Shown: positions 43,536-52,796, numbered from the stretch's first letter. The stretch: 64,000 bases of DNA from Tsukamurella paurometabola DSM 20162 (GCF_000092225.1 NC_014159.1:1-64000); one strand, 5' to 3'. Program-made: numbers and translations. The notes: generated from the letters alone by a model not told the origin.

Positions 43536-44516
43536 CTACCTGGTCCAGTAGGGGCCTCCTGGCAGGGCCTGCAGAGAATCTCGCTGGGAGGGCGCAGTCA
43601 GGTAATCGATCGGTTGCTCGGCTCGCCGTAGGCCTTCAGCGATGGTTGTCGGCGTGTAGCTCGGTCCGACGAGTTCCCCGATCCATCGTCGGTCGGTGGC
43701 GACCATGTCCTTGCTGAGGCTTTCGATGAGTGCCCGGACGGTGGGGTTCGGTACGTCGGCCACGCGCGCTGCGATCTGCCCGACGAGCGTTTGAGGGACG
43801 AGTGGTACTCGAATGGAGGGTCTTTCGAGGTTGTTGGCGGCGAGATAGCGTGCGATGAGGTCAGGGTAAGGCAGTTGTTCCCCTCCGCCGATATCGAAGT
43901 ACCTGTTACTGCCAGCGCTCGGAGCGGTCAGTGCGCCGGTGATAGCGGCGACGAGGTCGGCGACGGCAAGAGGCTCTACCAGGTGGTTCATCCAGTCCGG
44001 TAGCACGGTGACAGGTAACCGCCGTGCCAGTTGACTCATCAGGGAGTAGCTGGTGGATCCGGCGCCGATGATCATCGCCGCGCGCAGGGTGATCGTTGTC
44101 CCGTGGGTCTGGTTGAGTATCTGTTCGACCTCCAGTCGCGACTGGAGGTGGTCGGAGAGATCGTCTCCCGCGGTGTCGGGGATGATCCCGGAGACGTACA
44201 CAAGCCGGTCGATTCCCACAGTGTCTGCGGCGGCACGGACTGCGGTGGCGGCCTGGCGATCAGTGTCTTGGAAGGCATCGCCAGCCATGCCGTGGACGAG
44301 GTAGATAAGTGCATCCAGGTCTTTAGTGAGGGCTGATCGGACGGACTCGTCATCGAGGACGTCCAACGGGCGGGCGGTGACCTGTTCGCGCCACCAGAAT
44401 CGATCCAGCTTGGCTGGTGTGCGAGCGGCGGCGACTACCTCGTGACCCGCTTCAAGAAGTAGGGGGATAGTTCTACTCGCGATATAGCCTGAAGCTCCGA
44501 CCACCAAAATCCTCAT
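43536..44516 (-). CDS. NAD(P)-binding SDR/NmrA-like protein
   Basis: A 326-residue atypical short-chain dehydrogenase. The Rossmann motif is RILVVGASGYIASRTIPLL, then an ARTPAKL cofactor-selecting turn, LIYLVHGM, LVYVSGIIPD and an ITLRAAMIIGAGS segment. C-terminal DIGGGEQLPYPDLIARY matches epimerase/NmrA-type proteins. Start ATG 44516; the longer upstream frame lies over the divergent CPBP gene. It could modify a substrate of the neighbouring enzymes or sense redox state. Substrate unknown. Confidence 0.78.
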   Translation of the reverse strand: MRILVVGASGYIASRTIPLLLEAGHEVVAAARTPAKLDRFWWREQVTARPLDVLDDESVRSALTKDLDALIYLVHGMAGDAFQDTDRQAATAVRAAADTVGIDRLVYVSGIIPDTAGDDLSDHLQSRLEVEQILNQTHGTTITLRAAMIIGAGSTSYSLMSQLARRLPVTVLPDWMNHLVEPLAVADLVAAITGALTAPSAGSNRYFDIGGGEQLPYPDLIARYLAANNLERPSIRVPLVPQTLVGQIAARVADVPNPTVRALIESLSKDMVATDRRWIGELVGPSYTPTTIAEGLRRAEQPIDYLTAPSQRDSLQALPGGPYWTR

Positions 44517-44538
44517 GCAACACTCTAAGCTGCCGGAC

Positions 44539-45243
44539 ATGGGCATGCCGGACCTAAAAGGTGACCGCGCACGATGGGCGGCGGTGTTGGCCGTTGTGAT
44601 CGCCGTGGTCGGGGCGGTATTGCTGCGGGCCACCTTCGCCGCCACGAGCAGCGGCGGCCCTTTGCCGCCGGTTAGCGCAGCTGTCGCAGCAACATGGCTG
44701 ATTGGGGGGATAGTGGTCGTTGCGGCCGCCAGCACGACGCGCCCGCCCGACACCACCGAACCATCGGTCCGTTTCCTGCTGCGGGCGTTGCGTCAGCCGC
44801 CCACGCGGATGCAGGGGTTCCCGGTGGCGGCGGCAGTCGCCGTGGGCTTGGCGTTCGCTATCGTCTGCGTCATCGGGGCACTCACTCTGTTGCGGTTTCC
44901 CTGGACGGCGCAATGGGTGTCCGCAGCGCTCACTACCGCGCGCGGTGACGCGGCCATCGTGTTCAGTGTCGCTCTCGCGACGGGGGCGGCGGAGGAAGTC
45001 TTTTTCCGGATTGGACTGCGGTCGGTGCTCCCGGCACGTTGGTATGTCCTTGCATCCACCGTCATCTACGGTGTGGTCACCGCGGCAACCGGCAACGGCG
45101 CACTGGTCATAGCCTCAATCCTACTGGGTCTCGTTGCAGCACAGATGTATTACTGGTTCCCCCGTTGGTACGTCCCGGTCATCATCCACGCGCTCTGGAC
45201 AGTCGGTGTCATCGGAATATTCCCAACGCTGAGCAGCTACTAG
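44539..45243 (+). CDS. CPBP family intramembrane metalloprotease
   Basis: About 234 residues with six or seven TM segments. The motif GAAEEVFFRIGL gives the Glu pair and Arg, and a later PVIIHALWTVGV supplies a His. The middle His motif is weak (VIYGVVTAATGN), so activity is uncertain. I prefer ATG 44539 or 44545, since ATG 44515 would overlap the start codon of the divergent SDR gene. It converges with the decarboxylase gene. A role in peptide maturation or immunity is typical of the family, not shown here. Confidence 0.72.
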   Translation: MGMPDLKGDRARWAAVLAVVIAVVGAVLLRATFAATSSGGPLPPVSAAVAATWLIGGIVVVAAASTTRPPDTTEPSVRFLLRALRQPPTRMQGFPVAAAVAVGLAFAIVCVIGALTLLRFPWTAQWVSAALTTARGDAAIVFSVALATGAAEEVFFRIGLRSVLPARWYVLASTVIYGVVTAATGNGALVIASILLGLVAAQMYYWFPRWYVPVIIHALWTVGVIGIFPTLSSY

Positions 45244-45264
45244 ACCGCCCCTGTGACGATGCGC

Positions 45265-46644
45265 TCACGGTTGATCAATCTGGTCCCTTCGCCATCTGCC
45301 CTCTTTCAGGACGATGTTATGTGCCAGTGGTATTTGATGTGATGCGCTTTCGAGGATATGCATCAGGTATCCGGCAGTGTTGGTGAAGGCGATCAGGTCG
45401 CCCACGGCTACGCCTTCGGGGAAGGTGATTCTGCGGCGTGTGATCAGCTCGGCTTCGATGCAGTAGGCCCCGACGAGGAATCCGGAGATGGGTGGCGTGG
45501 GTGCGCGCTCCGGTGCTGGGATCAAGATTGGGTCGAGGATGAAGTCGTCGGCGGCGGAGCGTAGCTGGGTTCTGTTCATGGCTAGTCCGATCAGCCAAGT
45601 GCCGTCGGATCGTTGTTTGCGGAACTCGACTCTCGCCACAGTGAGGCCGCACCCGTCAAGGAGGCAGCGTCCAGGTTCGGCGTGGAGGCGGATGCCGGCG
45701 TCGGCGATGCGCTGTGCGAGGCCTGGTGCGCTTAGAACTGATGCGAGCCAGGCGCCTCGCACTAGCTCCTGCCACATGGGATAGACGTTCTCGGGCGCCT
45801 TGGCTGCCCAAAAGGCGGACAGATCACTAGATTTGGTGGACTGCTGATACGCATCCCAGGTAGCCGGTGTGTCGAGGTAGCGCATGGGAATGCCGCCCCC
45901 GATGTCGATGAAGGTGGGCCGGTGTTGCTGATGGCGGGCAGTGGCTATCAGGTCGAGCGCCTGTGCGAGAGCCTCGCTTCGATGCTCGGCACTATAGCCG
46001 TGCAAATGAAAATGGAACCCAGACAGGGCGAGTTGGCCTGGGAAGTTGTTTAAGATCTCGCGGATCTGCTCCTGGGCCATCCCGAACCGACTGGGGGCGG
46101 CGCCGGGAAGCTCCGCTGCGATCCGGAGGGCCACCGGAACGTCTTCCCGGTGCTTGCACTCTGCGATGACTCGGACCAGCGCAGCGAGCTCGTCGCCGTT
46201 ATCGATAGAGATCACAACGCCGGAGTTCACAGCCAGCTTTAGTAGCGCATTGGGTTTGACAGCGGCGGTCAGGATGATCCGGTCAGGCTGAGGATTGAAG
46301 GCCAATACTTGTCGCAGTTCCTGCTCAGAAGCGACGTCGATGCCGTGCCCGGCAGCGAGAGCAGCCTCGACAAGGGCCAGTGCCTTGTTCGCCTTGCGAG
46401 CGAAGTACACCCGCAGGTCGACCCGCGCTTCCTGCGCCGCTGCAATGAGCTCTCCGGCGTGCCCGGCGAGCGGAGCCGGGTTGATGACGTTCACCGGTGA
46501 GCCGTGCTCTTCGATCAGCTGGTGCAGGGTTGCCCAATCGCGAAGCAGGTCGACCTGCCATCGCACGAGACGCCCAGGGACTGCGGGTTCACCGTGCGCG
46601 CGGAAGCGCAGCTGGGCGTTAGCTGAAACGGAGTTCTCGGGCAT
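45265..46644 (-). CDS. PLP-dependent (fold III) amino-acid decarboxylase, LysA/SbnH-like
   Basis: A 459-residue enzyme of the alanine-racemase/DAP-decarboxylase fold. The PLP lysine is in RVYFARKANKALAL (about residue 70), the phosphate loop in FIDIGGGIPMRYL, the substrate Arg region in LHAEPGRCLLDGCG, and the C-terminal beta domain holds GAYCIEAELITRRR. Start ATG 46644, with AGGAGG ten bases upstream. It is last in an operon with an FAD/NAD(P) protein (14-base gap) and an SbnA-like enzyme. SbnH decarboxylates a diaminopropionate conjugate in staphyloferrin B synthesis; the real substrate here is unknown. Confidence 0.78.
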   Translation of the reverse strand: MPENSVSANAQLRFRAHGEPAVPGRLVRWQVDLLRDWATLHQLIEEHGSPVNVINPAPLAGHAGELIAAAQEARVDLRVYFARKANKALALVEAALAAGHGIDVASEQELRQVLAFNPQPDRIILTAAVKPNALLKLAVNSGVVISIDNGDELAALVRVIAECKHREDVPVALRIAAELPGAAPSRFGMAQEQIREILNNFPGQLALSGFHFHLHGYSAEHRSEALAQALDLIATARHQQHRPTFIDIGGGIPMRYLDTPATWDAYQQSTKSSDLSAFWAAKAPENVYPMWQELVRGAWLASVLSAPGLAQRIADAGIRLHAEPGRCLLDGCGLTVARVEFRKQRSDGTWLIGLAMNRTQLRSAADDFILDPILIPAPERAPTPPISGFLVGAYCIEAELITRRRITFPEGVAVGDLIAFTNTAGYLMHILESASHQIPLAHNIVLKEGRWRRDQIDQP

Positions 46645-46658
46645 TTGCTGTTGTCCTC

Positions 46659-48110
46659 CTAGGTGCGTCTTAGCTGGGCAGCCCACCGATGAAGGTGAGG
46701 GTGCAATACGTGATTGAGAGTGTCGGTGCCCAGTACCACCCCTTCGACCGAGCGGCCGAACACGGCCAATCCTTCAATGCGTTCGCCGCCGACAAGGACG
46801 GTTGCGTCGAGGTCGATCGCCACTGCGTCTCGATCGGTCGCGCGTTCGATAAGGCCTTGCTCGCGGAGCGAATGCCACAACGAATCCGTCGAGTCGGGCA
46901 GCCCCGCTGGGGCAAGAACCGCATCGATCACCAGATCAGCCCTCGGTGGTGTCGTGCCGGCGTCGATGGACAGGACGCCGGCGTGCACGAGTGCGAGCAT
47001 CTTCTCGGCGTTGATAGCGGGCGGACCGAAGGCGAGTGGCTCCATCGCCTGGCAAAGCTTCGAGAAGTTGGTCCAGCCCTCCGGCGGAGCACCACCGGAC
47101 TGCTGCAAGCGCAGGTGACGTTCGATGAGGTGCGGGTAAAGCGCCTTCCACGCCTGCCCCTGAGCCCACAGCAGGTCGGGCGGGCGCGCTCCGTGCGCGA
47201 TAAGTAGATCACGCTCGAGCCACGCTCTTGGGTCATCGGTGCGACGAGTTTCGTCACCGCCAATGCGGACCAGGATCTGCGCCGCAGCATCATTCACGAC
47301 GAGCGCCGTGTCCTCAGTGGCGAGCTGCTTGGCACGGGTCCGCGCTATCGCCGGAAGCCAACGCATGCTGTTGAGCACTGCGCGGTCTGTCTTGGCGCAC
47401 ATGAGCCGTCCGGTTCGCGAAAACCAGTGAATACGTTGGGGACTGTCCGGACTCGGCTGGTAGGCAACTTCGTGCGGGCGCCCAGGCACTGCGGTAAATC
47501 GCCCGCCGCTTCCCTGGGTGCAGGCAAGAGTTGCGTCAATTGCGCTCAGTGCGGCTCCGCGGATCGCCACAGACTCCGGGAGAGGGCCGCCTGCGTATGT
47601 CTGGGGATATGCGGGGGCCGCTGCTTGTAGTTGGCCCGACCATGTCGCCGCGTGCCCCGTGACGAGCAGTACTGCGTCGACCGTATGGTGTTGTGCCCCC
47701 GCATGAACGACCCAACCCGAGTCGGTAGAGGTCAGATTGTGAGCACGTTCGCCAATGTGAGTGACCGTGGGAAAACGCCGGGCAGCGCTGGTCGCGGCCT
47801 CGACTAGGTAGCGGCCGGCGAGTGCACGGGGCGGAAACAAGTGGTCAGCGTAGGGATGGTGTACCCGAAGCCAGTCCACGAACCGGGGCGAGGTGGTGGT
47901 GGCTGGGAGAATGGCATCGGCCGCGACGTTGAGGAGGTTCCACTCAGGTTGCTGCGGGTCGTAGGCCCACCCAGGGCCTATCGCGCTGTGTGGCTCGAAG
48001 ATTATGAGCTCGGGGAGGTCGTGTTCGCACTCGGCGATGAGCGACTCCATCGCGGCCACACACCGAGGACCGCCGCCGACGATGCCCACTCTCAACGCAA
48101 CGCCCCCCAT
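46659..48110 (-). CDS. FAD/NAD(P)-binding oxidoreductase (NAD_binding_9-like)
   Basis: About 483 residues. The N-terminal dinucleotide-binding motif is RVGIVGGGPRCVAAMESLI, followed by EPHSAIGPGWAYDPQQPEWN, a motif typical of this family (GxG.aY....p..lLN). LLVTGHAA and SVAIRGAALSAIDA fit a flavoprotein. I chose ATG 48110, overlapping the SbnA-like stop by 19 bases; GTG 48101 is also possible. It sits between the SbnA-like and decarboxylase genes, so it probably acts in the same pathway, perhaps as an oxidase or N-hydroxylase. Confidence 0.72.
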   Translation of the reverse strand: MGGVALRVGIVGGGPRCVAAMESLIAECEHDLPELIIFEPHSAIGPGWAYDPQQPEWNLLNVAADAILPATTTSPRFVDWLRVHHPYADHLFPPRALAGRYLVEAATSAARRFPTVTHIGERAHNLTSTDSGWVVHAGAQHHTVDAVLLVTGHAATWSGQLQAAAPAYPQTYAGGPLPESVAIRGAALSAIDATLACTQGSGGRFTAVPGRPHEVAYQPSPDSPQRIHWFSRTGRLMCAKTDRAVLNSMRWLPAIARTRAKQLATEDTALVVNDAAAQILVRIGGDETRRTDDPRAWLERDLLIAHGARPPDLLWAQGQAWKALYPHLIERHLRLQQSGGAPPEGWTNFSKLCQAMEPLAFGPPAINAEKMLALVHAGVLSIDAGTTPPRADLVIDAVLAPAGLPDSTDSLWHSLREQGLIERATDRDAVAIDLDATVLVGGERIEGLAVFGRSVEGVVLGTDTLNHVLHPHLHRWAAQLRRT

Positions 48111-49186
48111 GTGCCGGGAGCAGCCTGCACGCGGGCGGTCAACTCCGCAGCATCGCAGCCGAGTTCGGTCTGAACCCACGAGTCACTGTAGACAGTGTCG
48201 AGATAGCGTTCGCCACCATCGTGGAGCACCATGCAGATGCTCTCGTCGCGATCGACATCGAAATGCTCCACGGCCGCAACAACCGCGCCGCCTGAGGCTC
48301 CAGCGAGGTAGCCTTCTCGCTGGACGAGACGTCGGCACCCGACCACGCTGTCGAGGGCGGAAACCTTGATTACTTGATCCGGAGCAGCTGAGGCGGCGAG
48401 TGCAGGCGCAACGCCGGCTCCGAAGCCGGGAAGGGCGCGGCAACCACGGTCTCCGTCGAACAGCACGCTGCCCACTGCGTCAACAGCGACGAACCGGGTG
48501 TCCAGGCTGTGTTCCTTCGCGTACCGCATGCAACCTTGCAGCGTTCCAGTCGTACTCGTAGCGACCACCAGCACATCAGGCGGCCCCGAAGGGGACTCGG
48601 CGATCTCGCGCATTGTTCCCTCGGCGTGCGCACGAATGTTGGCTACGTTCGCGTACTGATTTGGCCACCAGGCGTGAACCCCCGTCTCAGCCATCTCCCG
48701 GACGATCTGTTCTACAGCAGTTATGCGAGCCTGCAGAAAGTCACCGGATACCGGATCAGGCTGTTCCACATCGACAATGTGGCCGCCATAGGCACTGATG
48801 AGAGCACGTGTGGAGCGGTTAGTCCTCGGGTCGACCACGCAGGTAAACGACAGCCCCAGCGTCAAACACTGCTGTGCCAGCGCCACACCTAAGTTGCCTG
48901 AACTCGACTCAACAACATGATCGCCGCGACGTAAATCCCCCGATTCGAACCCGCTGCGAAGTAGTGCTCGCGCGGTTCTGTCCTTCGCGGAACCAGAAGG
49001 GTTGAAGCTCTCAAGTTTGGCCGAGAGATACGTCGGCGACGGCGCGAGGAGATGTGCAAAGCGGACGAGTGGGGTAGCGCGCGGAAGCGCGCTAAGCGCG
49101 TGACCAGTGACCTGTCTGATGCAACTAAGTATTGCAGGTGGTGGCAACTGCTGCGCGGGGGCCCTGGGCTCTGCTCGGCCGGTCAT
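48092..49186 (-). CDS. SbnA-like PLP enzyme (cysteine-synthase fold)
   Basis: A 364-residue fold II PLP enzyme. PLP lysine in FNPSGSAKDRTARALL, substrate loop in VVESSSGNLGVALAQ and phosphate cup in VVATSTTGTLQGCM. The use of an extra-long C terminus (DRDESICMVLHDGGERYLDT) and the company of a LysA/SbnH-like decarboxylase point to the SbnA subgroup, which joins phosphoserine and glutamate on the way to 2,3-diaminopropionate. There is no SbnB-like gene; the FAD/NAD(P) protein may replace it. Start ATG 49186. Confidence 0.72.
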   Translation of the reverse strand: MTGRAEPRAPAQQLPPPAILSCIRQVTGHALSALPRATPLVRFAHLLAPSPTYLSAKLESFNPSGSAKDRTARALLRSGFESGDLRRGDHVVESSSGNLGVALAQQCLTLGLSFTCVVDPRTNRSTRALISAYGGHIVDVEQPDPVSGDFLQARITAVEQIVREMAETGVHAWWPNQYANVANIRAHAEGTMREIAESPSGPPDVLVVATSTTGTLQGCMRYAKEHSLDTRFVAVDAVGSVLFDGDRGCRALPGFGAGVAPALAASAAPDQVIKVSALDSVVGCRRLVQREGYLAGASGGAVVAAVEHFDVDRDESICMVLHDGGERYLDTVYSDSWVQTELGCDAAELTARVQAAPGTWGALR

Positions 49187-49189
49187 GGT

Positions 49190-49654
49190 GACGGACGGCT
49201 ACCGAAGTTCGCATCGAAAGTATTGACGGCGACGGTTAGGACTGGCAGTCGTATCGCCGTGGGTGGCGCACTGCTTGTCGTTGCTGTTGCGACTGTGACG
49301 ACGGCGGCTGGTGCCGTGGCCACCCGGTTTCTCCCACCGATGTGGCCGGTGGACGCGCCTGGGGCACAACTGTCGTCTAGCCTCCGCTATGCTTCGCGGC
49401 GTCACGCACCTGTACCAGGGGTGGGCCTCGGCTCTGGGTGCAATGGCCGAGTCGTGTGTCTGCTCGACTGGCGGTGGCGGGCACTTCTTGGTTTGGTCCT
49501 CGGACACGCGCTCTACAACGTCGTTTTCGCCGGCCTACTGTTTCCTGGCGGATCCGCAGCCACTATCTACGCGGTAATGCTCAGTGTCGCTGTGGCTGCT
49601 GTCGCCGCTCTGCTCCTAACGCCTGCACGCAATGGCGATGCTCGGTCACAGTGA
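49190..49654 (+). pseudogene. Decayed CPBP-protease-like gene
   Basis: Pieces of a CPBP-type protein lie in two frames: a TM segment (VGGALLVVAVATVTTAAGAV), then LYQGWASALGAMAESCVC in another frame, then ALLGLVLGHALYNVVFAGLL back in the first. The last piece matches the third CPBP motif region. At least two indels are needed to join them. It is divergent from the SbnA-like operon, as the intact CPBP gene is at its far end. Confidence 0.5.
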
Positions 49655-51019
49655 TGGTCCGTCGTGCGAGGCACCTGGTGTTTCAGGGCTGCGCCGGTGC
49701 GATTGGACGGCGGGTGGTGTAGCCGTACCACCACTCACGCCACCACTCTCGCCGCTCCTCCCGGTCGCTGTCCGTCCAAGGCTGGCGTTGAGAGCGCTGC
49801 GGCCGCGGATGCTCCGGGCGGGTGCAGGGAGTAGCTCGAGGCCGTGTTCGTCGCGGATGTATTCGGCGAACCCGGGCAATCCGAAGGTCAGCATGCCCCG
49901 TCCGGCCTCGGTGATGACGCCTGCCTCGAGTAGCTCGTCGCGGGTTGTTGATAGGCCTGTGCTCGACACTCCCAGCTGCTGGGCGATCGCCGCTCGCGGG
50001 ACCGGCCCGTTGCCCAGCTGCGCCATCGTCATCACGAACTCCTGCTGCGCGGGCGTCGATGCACGGTCTAGCCGCGCTTCATAGATCTGCTGCATCGACC
50101 TATCCACCAACGCCTGTCCATGCTCCACATGCTCGACTGTGATGAGTGCGCCTGGATCGGGTCGGCCTGCGGCCGCCCACGTGTGTTCACCGATCAGCTG
50201 CACCGTGTACGGGTAGCCATCGGCGATAGCTACTGCTCTGCGCAGCGCTTCCGGCGTCCACTGCACGCCACGCTGCTGCGCCGGCGCTGCCAAGGCGATC
50301 GCCGCGGCATCGTCACTGAGTCCACCGAGGGTGCGGTAGTCGAAGCGCTCCGCGTTCATCACCGCCTTGTTGATCACCGCAGTACTCGTCGGTAGGCCGG
50401 CCCCGAACAGCGCCACCGGAAGATCCGGGCGCCGAGCCTGGAGGTTCTGCCACGTGTAGCTCAACGTCCGCAGGCTCGCCGGATCGCCCTGCTGGATCTC
50501 GTCGACGAACACCACCACACCGCCGGGTCGCTGCTTGCGCACCTTGTCCCGGACCTCAGTGAGCAGGTCCTGCAGGTCCCAGGTGTCGACCGGCCCCTCC
50601 CCCTCCCGCTCACGCGCACGAGGCGCCACCGTCGCCTCCGCCGACCCCACTCCCGGTACCGACAGTCCGAACTTCACCGTCAACCGCTCACTGAGCCGGC
50701 CCCGCTCACCGCCACGGTCGCCAGTCACGTCCGCTACCGCCCGCTCAGCCGACCGCGCGATCGCCGACAGCAACGACCCCTCCCCCGCCACGACCCACAC
50801 CGACAGCGCGTTGAACTGCTGCTCAGCCATCGTCTCCGCAGCCCGCAACATCGACGTCTTACCCAGCCCCCGCGGCCCACGGTCGATCCGAATCCGCGGC
50901 ACCAGCGACTGCGTCGCAGCCATGAACGACAACCGCTCCTGATAGTCCGCCAACTCCTGGTCCCGACCAGGCACCTGACGCGCGATCGCGCCAGGCGTGT
51001 ACGGACTCGGCTGCACCAT
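49646..51019 (-). CDS. AAA-type ATPase with C-terminal winged helix
   Basis: A 457-residue P-loop ATPase. Walker A RGPRGLGKTSMLRAA (about residue 48), Walker B GVVVFVDEIQQGD, and an arginine-finger-like GLSDDAAAIAL region. The C-terminal part FVMTMAQLGNGPVPRAAIAQ, then LSTTRDELLEAGVI, is a winged helix. Such stand-alone ATPases act as regulators or in defence and phage-related contexts; family naming is not certain. A nested dyad 15-60 bases upstream of the start may be its own operator. Confidence 0.65.
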   Translation of the reverse strand: MVQPSPYTPGAIARQVPGRDQELADYQERLSFMAATQSLVPRIRIDRGPRGLGKTSMLRAAETMAEQQFNALSVWVVAGEGSLLSAIARSAERAVADVTGDRGGERGRLSERLTVKFGLSVPGVGSAEATVAPRAREREGEGPVDTWDLQDLLTEVRDKVRKQRPGGVVVFVDEIQQGDPASLRTLSYTWQNLQARRPDLPVALFGAGLPTSTAVINKAVMNAERFDYRTLGGLSDDAAAIALAAPAQQRGVQWTPEALRRAVAIADGYPYTVQLIGEHTWAAAGRPDPGALITVEHVEHGQALVDRSMQQIYEARLDRASTPAQQEFVMTMAQLGNGPVPRAAIAQQLGVSSTGLSTTRDELLEAGVITEAGRGMLTFGLPGFAEYIRDEHGLELLPAPARSIRGRSALNASLGRTATGRSGESGGVSGGTATPPAVQSHRRSPETPGASHDGPSL

Positions 51020-51033
51020 GCTCGACCACCCAC

Positions 51034-51077
51034 CAGATAGATTCAGATAAAACAGGCCAATTATCTAGAACTATCTG
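51034..51077. promoter_or_regulatory. Nested dyad upstream of the AAA ATPase gene
   Basis: Outer arms CAGATAG (51034-51040) and CTATCTG (51071-51077) enclose inner arms AGATAA (51045-51050) and TTATCT (51061-51066). The symmetry suggests a protein-binding site at the ATPase promoter. Confidence 0.5.
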
Positions 51078-51171
51078 ACCACGGGAAACAGGCTCCGACA
51101 ACAGCTGTGCACGGGAGCCGAAGGGTAGCCTCTGCCGCATCTATCGAACGCCCGTGCTACCGTGACCGTAG

Positions 51172-51208
51172 GCCTGGCGGGGACGTAGGGAAGACGAACC
51201 CGCCAGGC
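51172..51208. promoter_or_regulatory. 10-bp-arm stem-loop between divergent genes
   Basis: GCCTGGCGGG (51172-51181) and CCCGCCAGGC (51199-51208) with a 17-base loop. It lies in the divergent region ahead of the gene at 51276 and is not followed by T-rich sequence on either side, so it is more likely an operator or leader hairpin than a terminator. Confidence 0.45.
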
Positions 51209-51275
51209 TATAACTATATCCGCAGGCCATGCGGACTATTGACGACAAGATCGCCTCCCGCGTTACCATGAAAGC

Positions 51276-51626
51276 ATGTTCGATCCGAGGGTGTGGCACG
51301 AGCGGAATCCGCCCCGCCCCGTGCGCGTCGACATCAGCAAGGCGTTCCCGAACCTCGCCCGCGCCGCCACCCGCGCGGACCGGCTACCGCTATGGCTCCG
51401 CAGCGCCGGCGTCCGGCTCGAACTCACCATGGATGGAGAAGTCCTCGGCGTCTGCCGCCTCATCGACGGGCAATGGCTCATCAACGTCCGGATCCGGCCG
51501 CGCATCGGTGGCGACGGGGTAGCCAGCATGCCCCTCTGGGTCCAGGAGTCCGCAGTCGAGGCCTGGCCCTCCGGCCGAGGCAACGACCGCCCAACGGGAG
51601 CGGATCGCGCCTCGCGGCACAGCTGA
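51276..51626 (+). CDS. Unknown small protein upstream of partition locus 2
   Basis: A 116-residue protein (MFDPRVWHERNPPRPVRVDI start). Strand-rich middle (VRLELTMDGEVLGVCRLIDG) and a polar tail. No domain recognised. It lies just before the par repeat array and on the same strand as parA, so it may belong to the maintenance region. Confidence 0.5.
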   Translation: MFDPRVWHERNPPRPVRVDISKAFPNLARAATRADRLPLWLRSAGVRLELTMDGEVLGVCRLIDGQWLINVRIRPRIGGDGVASMPLWVQESAVEAWPSGRGNDRPTGADRASRHS

Positions 51627-51990
51627 GTAGCGCACAGCACTGCGGTGTATTGCACCGCATTGCGCTGCACTGCGCTGCAATACAGCGACGTGCGGCCCTT
51701 CGAGTGGTATGAGTGCAGTACAAGGCGGTGCGGTGCACTGTTGCGTCATGTATTGCAGTGCGTTGCGCTGTATTGCGCCGCAATACACCGGAACGTATTG
51801 CGGTGCGTCGTATTGTGTCGTACTGTTACGCCATGCAGTGATTCGCACTGCATCGCGTCACATCACATCTCACAGTTAGGCACTGCAACGAATCGCACCT
51901 ACATGCATGACACTGCAGAGCATCGCGACGCAACGCCGTGTCACGCATGCGAACGCACTGCACTCCGATACAGTGCAATCACTCGAAAGG
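51627..51990. repeat. Dense array of degenerate TTGC/TGCA repeats (par locus 2 centromere)
   Basis: About 360 bases are filled with copies of short motifs such as GTATTGC, GCACTGC, GCAATAC and TGCGTTGC in both orientations, spaced about one helical turn or less. No frame in it looks coding. The same motif returns in clean form after the parB-like gene (53165-53190). The position around parA fits a multi-site centromere and operator. Confidence 0.65.
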
Positions 51991-51998
51991 ACCGGTGT

Positions 51999-52796
51999 AT
52001 GACCAGCTCAACGCCCGTTTATGCCATTGCGAACCAGAAGGGCGGCGTCGGCAAGTCCGCCACCGTGCTAGGCCTCGCCGGCGCAATCTCGCACGCAGGC
52101 GGTCGAGCCCTCCTCATTGACCTGGACCCGCAGGCCAACATCACAACAGGGCTCGGGGTCGAGGTCGAGGAGGACACGCCCACGATGGCGGACCTCCTGG
52201 CCGAATACGCCGAAGGCTCGGCTCTGGACATCCGGGTTAAGACGCCCTGGCCGGGCATCGACCTCCTGCCTGCCGACCTCGGGCTCGCCAACCGCGACAC
52301 CGACGGAGCGCCGGATGTGCCGTATCGGCTTCGCGCAGCGTTCGAGAACGTCGACCTCAGCGAGTACGACGCGGTCCTGATCGACTGCCCGCCGAGCCTC
52401 GGGCGACTGCTGCTCAACGGCCTCTACTACGCCGACGGGATGATCCTTGCCACGGAAGCCATGGTCGACAGCGTGCGGGGGATCGAGAACATCGTGAAGA
52501 CCTCCAACTTCGTCCAGAAGCAGGTCAACACCAAGCTGGCGATTAAGGCCATCGTGATCACCCGCCGAGAGAAGAACGGCGAGCAGGACTTCCGCGAAAG
52601 CGAACTCCGCGAGTCGTACGGAAGCCTCCCCGACGGTGGTCTGGTTGCCCGAACCGTCACCCCGAAGCGCGCCGCATGGGGCGACGCGCACGGAACCGGG
52701 CAGTCCGTGTTCAACCTCCGCGGCGACGGACCCATGGCACTCCAGATCGCGTTCACCGACCTCGCCACCGAACTCGACCTGATCCGCACCAAGTAG
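51999..52796 (+). CDS. parA: ParA-family partition ATPase (locus 2)
   Basis: A 265-residue ParA from ATG 51999 with GAAAGG upstream. Walker A NQKGGVGKSATV (residues 12-23), LLIDLDPQANITTGL and VLIDCPPSLGRLL complete the motifs. It lacks an N-terminal HTH. It is longer than the ParA at 14340 and clearly a different lineage, so the plasmid has two partition systems. The RHH-like gene follows 12 bases later. Confidence 0.88.
   Translation: MTSSTPVYAIANQKGGVGKSATVLGLAGAISHAGGRALLIDLDPQANITTGLGVEVEEDTPTMADLLAEYAEGSALDIRVKTPWPGIDLLPADLGLANRDTDGAPDVPYRLRAAFENVDLSEYDAVLIDCPPSLGRLLLNGLYYADGMILATEAMVDSVRGIENIVKTSNFVQKQVNTKLAIKAIVITRREKNGEQDFRESELRESYGSLPDGGLVARTVTPKRAAWGDAHGTGQSVFNLRGDGPMALQIAFTDLATELDLIRTK

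Noticed and set aside
51627-51990. Repeat array considered as CRISPR
   Set aside because: The repeats are short, degenerate and in both orientations, without regular spacers or cas genes.
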